From assembly GCA_905181865.1 (NCBI GenBank), contig CAJIZG010000001.1, positions 558,001 to 622,000 of the forward strand: a DNA stretch of 64,000 bases, in the 5' to 3' direction. Made by a program: the position numbers and the translations under genes. The notes beneath the pieces were generated by a model that was given only the letters and a program-made list of their open reading frames with translations, had not been told where the DNA came from and searched no databases. Positions 61,350 to 64,000 of the stretch are shown here, in pieces (within the stretch, counting starts at the first letter, position 1; every line of letters begins with the position of its first letter). This DNA comes from Urechidicola croceus. GTDB lineage: Bacteria > Bacteroidota > Bacteroidia > Flavobacteriales > Flavobacteriaceae.

Positions 61350-62516
61350 CTACGTGACAGGTTTGTACTCTTTTTTATCAATTATAATTTTGGCAATTAC
61401 TTCTTTTAGTATTTCCGAAGTTCCACCTCCAATTGGACCTAATCTGCTATCTCTCATCAACCTCGCCATTGGATAGTCTTCCATATAGCCATAACCACCT
61501 AACAACTGAAGACATTTATATATAACTTCATCAGCCATTTTTGTTGAAATTAATTTCGACATACTTGCTTCTTTTACCAAATATTGCCCATCATTTAATC
61601 GCTTAGCCACAGAGTAATTAAATTCCTTACACACCTCTATCTCCGAAGCCATTTCTGCGACCTGATGTCTTAACGCCTGAAATTTGTCTATTGACTTACC
61701 AAAAGCAAATCTCTCTGACATATAAGTAATAGCGTAGTCCAGTGCGAATTCAGCCCGAGCATGAGCATTCACTCCCATCACTAAACGCTCCAAAGCAAAG
61801 TGCTGCATGATATAACTAAATCCTTTATTCTCTTCCCCTAATAAATTACCTACCGGAACAACCACATCATCAAAAGCAATTTGTCCTGTATCTGACGCTT
61901 TCCAACCTAACTTATCCATTTTAGTTGCAGACAGCCCTGAAGTTTCTCTATCAACCACAAAAACACTTATTCCTTTACCTCCAAGCTGTGTAACTGTTTT
62001 CGCTGCAACAACTAAATAATCAGAATATACACCATTGGTTATAAAACACTTTGAACCATTAATTATGTAGGAATCTCCTTTCTTTACCGCTGTAGTCCGT
62101 ATTCCTGAAACATCAGACCCTGCAAATGGTTCAGAAATACATAAACAACCTATTTTAAGACCTTTTATACTCGGTATCAAATAGTTGCTCTTTATACTTT
62201 CATCACCCTCATTCACCAAATGAGTCATGGACAAATAAACATGTGCCCACATGGCCGCAGCAAACCCCCCAGAATTTATTTTTTGTAATTCTTCTAAGAA
62301 AATAACGGTGTAGAATAAATCTAAATTCAAACCTCCATATTCCTCTGGATAATTCAAACCAAAATAACCCATATCACCAAATTTTTTCCATATGAAACGA
62401 TCAATTGTTCCCGTTTTTTCCCAAGAATCTATATATGGACTCACTTCTTTCTGAAGAAACTCTTTAAAACTCTGTCTAAATGCTTCATGTTCTTCAGTAA
62501 AATACATACTACCCAT
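61350..62516 (-). CDS. Acyl-CoA dehydrogenase
   Basis: CISEPFAGSDVSGIRTTAVKKGDSYIINGSKCFITNG, LLGGYGYMEDYPMARLMRDSRLGPIGGGTSEIL; exact start uncertain. Confidence 0.95.
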   Translation of the reverse strand: MGSMYFTEEHEAFRQSFKEFLQKEVSPYIDSWEKTGTIDRFIWKKFGDMGYFGLNYPEEYGGLNLDLFYTVIFLEELQKINSGGFAAAMWAHVYLSMTHLVNEGDESIKSNYLIPSIKGLKIGCLCISEPFAGSDVSGIRTTAVKKGDSYIINGSKCFITNGVYSDYLVVAAKTVTQLGGKGISVFVVDRETSGLSATKMDKLGWKASDTGQIAFDDVVVPVGNLLGEENKGFSYIMQHFALERLVMGVNAHARAEFALDYAITYMSERFAFGKSIDKFQALRHQVAEMASEIEVCKEFNYSVAKRLNDGQYLVKEASMSKLISTKMADEVIYKCLQLLGGYGYMEDYPMARLMRDSRLGPIGGGTSEILKEVIAKIIIDKKEYKPVT

Positions 62517-62555
62517 GCACAATTTTAAATTAACGTGGTTTATTGGTTTATTGGT

Positions 62556-63437
62556 TTATTTAGCATCCAAATATACGACGATTTTATCGAACAAATCCAA
62601 AGGAAATCCCTCAATATTTTTTAGTTCTTCCAAAGACTGAATTTCAGCGACTTCATCTCGATAATTAAAAATACGCTTGGCAAGTTCATAATCTATATAT
62701 GGTAGGTGCAGTACTTCTTTAAAAGTGGCTATATTCACATTCACTTTTTTAATTGTAGGTTTTACTAATACTGTATATTTCAATAAAACCCTCTCAATAA
62801 CTTCTGGCTTTAAACCATATACATCAGCCAATTGATCGTTGAACATAAATCCTTTAATAGAAGCTCGATATTTAACAATTCGATTGGCCAACACTTTCCC
62901 TACTCCATATATCGAAATTAATGTATCTGCAGAAACTTGATTTAGATTTCCTTTTATTATAACTCCTTTTGATTTAGTTTGCTTCTTACCAATAAGTACT
63001 TTATTTATAGCATCCTTTTTCTGTAAGACCCAATCAGGAAATTTAAAATACGGTGAAATAATAGTAAGTAAACTATCCGGTACTTTTGAAATTTCTTGAA
63101 ATTCAGTATCCGAATTGATATATTTACCAGCAGCACGATGTTGTAAAACACGATCGATTTCTTGGGTAGACATTCCCAACTGAACTCCTTTAAAATCTGT
63201 TAAAAAACTAGGATTAAACGGAAAAATCTTCGGATGTTTACTTTCTAATTTCGCTACATATAAAGAGTCTAATTGCTTTTTAAAAAAAGCAATTTCAGCA
63301 GTGTTAATTTTCTCCTCTTCCAAAGAAAAATCTCCATATACATATATAATTTGAAGCCCAACAATAACTAGCAACAAAAAGAAAACCCCATTTCGTTGGC
63401 GTTTATTATACCAAAAATAGGGTTTAAAAAATCTCAT
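62556..63437 (-). CDS. Helix-hairpin-helix (ComEA-like) domain protein
   Basis: N-terminal TM; ADTLISIYGVGKVLANRIVKYRASIKGF, NVNIATFKEVLHLPYIDYELAKRIFNYRDE. Confidence 0.87.
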   Translation of the reverse strand: MRFFKPYFWYNKRQRNGVFFLLLVIVGLQIIYVYGDFSLEEEKINTAEIAFFKKQLDSLYVAKLESKHPKIFPFNPSFLTDFKGVQLGMSTQEIDRVLQHRAAGKYINSDTEFQEISKVPDSLLTIISPYFKFPDWVLQKKDAINKVLIGKKQTKSKGVIIKGNLNQVSADTLISIYGVGKVLANRIVKYRASIKGFMFNDQLADVYGLKPEVIERVLLKYTVLVKPTIKKVNVNIATFKEVLHLPYIDYELAKRIFNYRDEVAEIQSLEELKNIEGFPLDLFDKIVVYLDAK

Positions 63438-63451
63438 TATTTCTTATGCTT

Positions 63452-64000
63452 TTATTTGCTTTTTTTATATCCTATAGCTATTAAATACCTATCTAATTCA
63501 ACCCGTACTTTAGGAGCTAACAATAACAATCCTATAACATTTGGAAAGACCATAGCGAAAATCATCGCATCGGAGAAATCTATCACAGAATTTAAACTGG
63601 AAGATGCTCCCACTACCACAAAAAACAAAAACAATAATTTATAAGTTAAATCAGCTGCTTTGCCCTTTCCAAAGAGGTATTTCCATCCTTGAATACCATA
63701 ATACGACCAAGAAAGCATCGATGAGAAAGCAAATAATATAACCGCTATCGTTAATATAATAGAAAAATTAGGAATCGCAGAATCAAATGCTATAGAGGTT
63801 AAGTCAACCCCACCTAATCGTTCTCCAGTTCCATTCATAATTACATTACTTCCTTCCAAATTCGCATAATTAAATAGGTTCCCTTTAATATTCATAATAA
63901 TAATCACTAATGCAGTCATCGTACAAATAATTACCGTATCAACAAAAGGCCCTATAGAAGCAACTATACCTTCACTTGCCGGAAATCTAGTTTTTACTGC
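63452..64000 (-). CDS. Sodium:alanine symporter (AGCS) family protein, C-terminal part (5' end outside window)
   Basis: Frame stays open to the window edge: AVKTRFPASEGIVASIGPFVDTVIICTMTALVIIIMNI...AFSSMLSWSYYGIQGWKYLFGKG. Confidence 0.9.
   Translation of the reverse strand, partial: AVKTRFPASEGIVASIGPFVDTVIICTMTALVIIIMNIKGNLFNYANLEGSNVIMNGTGERLGGVDLTSIAFDSAIPNFSIILTIAVILFAFSSMLSWSYYGIQGWKYLFGKGKAADLTYKLLFLFFVVVGASSSLNSVIDFSDAMIFAMVFPNVIGLLLLAPKVRVELDRYLIAIGYKKSK

Overview
AT-rich chromosomal window from a Flavobacteriaceae-type Bacteroidota genome. Most of it is conserved housekeeping sequence: rsfS/ftsH/cdsA/psd; aroE plus tandem DUF368 genes; pyrR-pyrB...rnz; fabH; htpG; aroC; and a long minus-strand translation/transcription block (rpsU-xer-hpf, tRNA-Thr/Tyr/Gly/Thr, tuf, tRNA-Trp, secE-nusG-rplKAJL-rpoBC, DUF3467). 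There is no rRNA, CRISPR array, prophage or recognisable defence island. The best candidate for an incompletely described system is the divergent 19.9-28.7 kb locus. It has a TonB receptor and a HmuY-like lipoprotein on +, and DUF6607, secreted ankyrin protein, DUF2271 protein, a PepSY-flavodoxin-FNR fusion reductase and two small DUF6686-like proteins on -. It looks like a heme/iron uptake and trans-membrane reduction module. Other notable points: (i) a strong Shine-Dalgarno before rpsU in a genome where most starts lack one; (ii) an IS982-family element inserted inside a second IS, where removing the element plus one copy of the 5-bp TSD restores the interrupted transposase frame; (iii) three decayed protein genes (an outer-membrane beta-barrel/TonB-receptor-like gene, a small OMP-like gene, an IS3-truncated ORF); (iv) a perfect hairpin at the predicted 5' end of the pyrR transcript; (v) a Met-less, TTG-start ORF whose start overlaps a -7-like motif. 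All family calls come from reading the translations; no database search was run.
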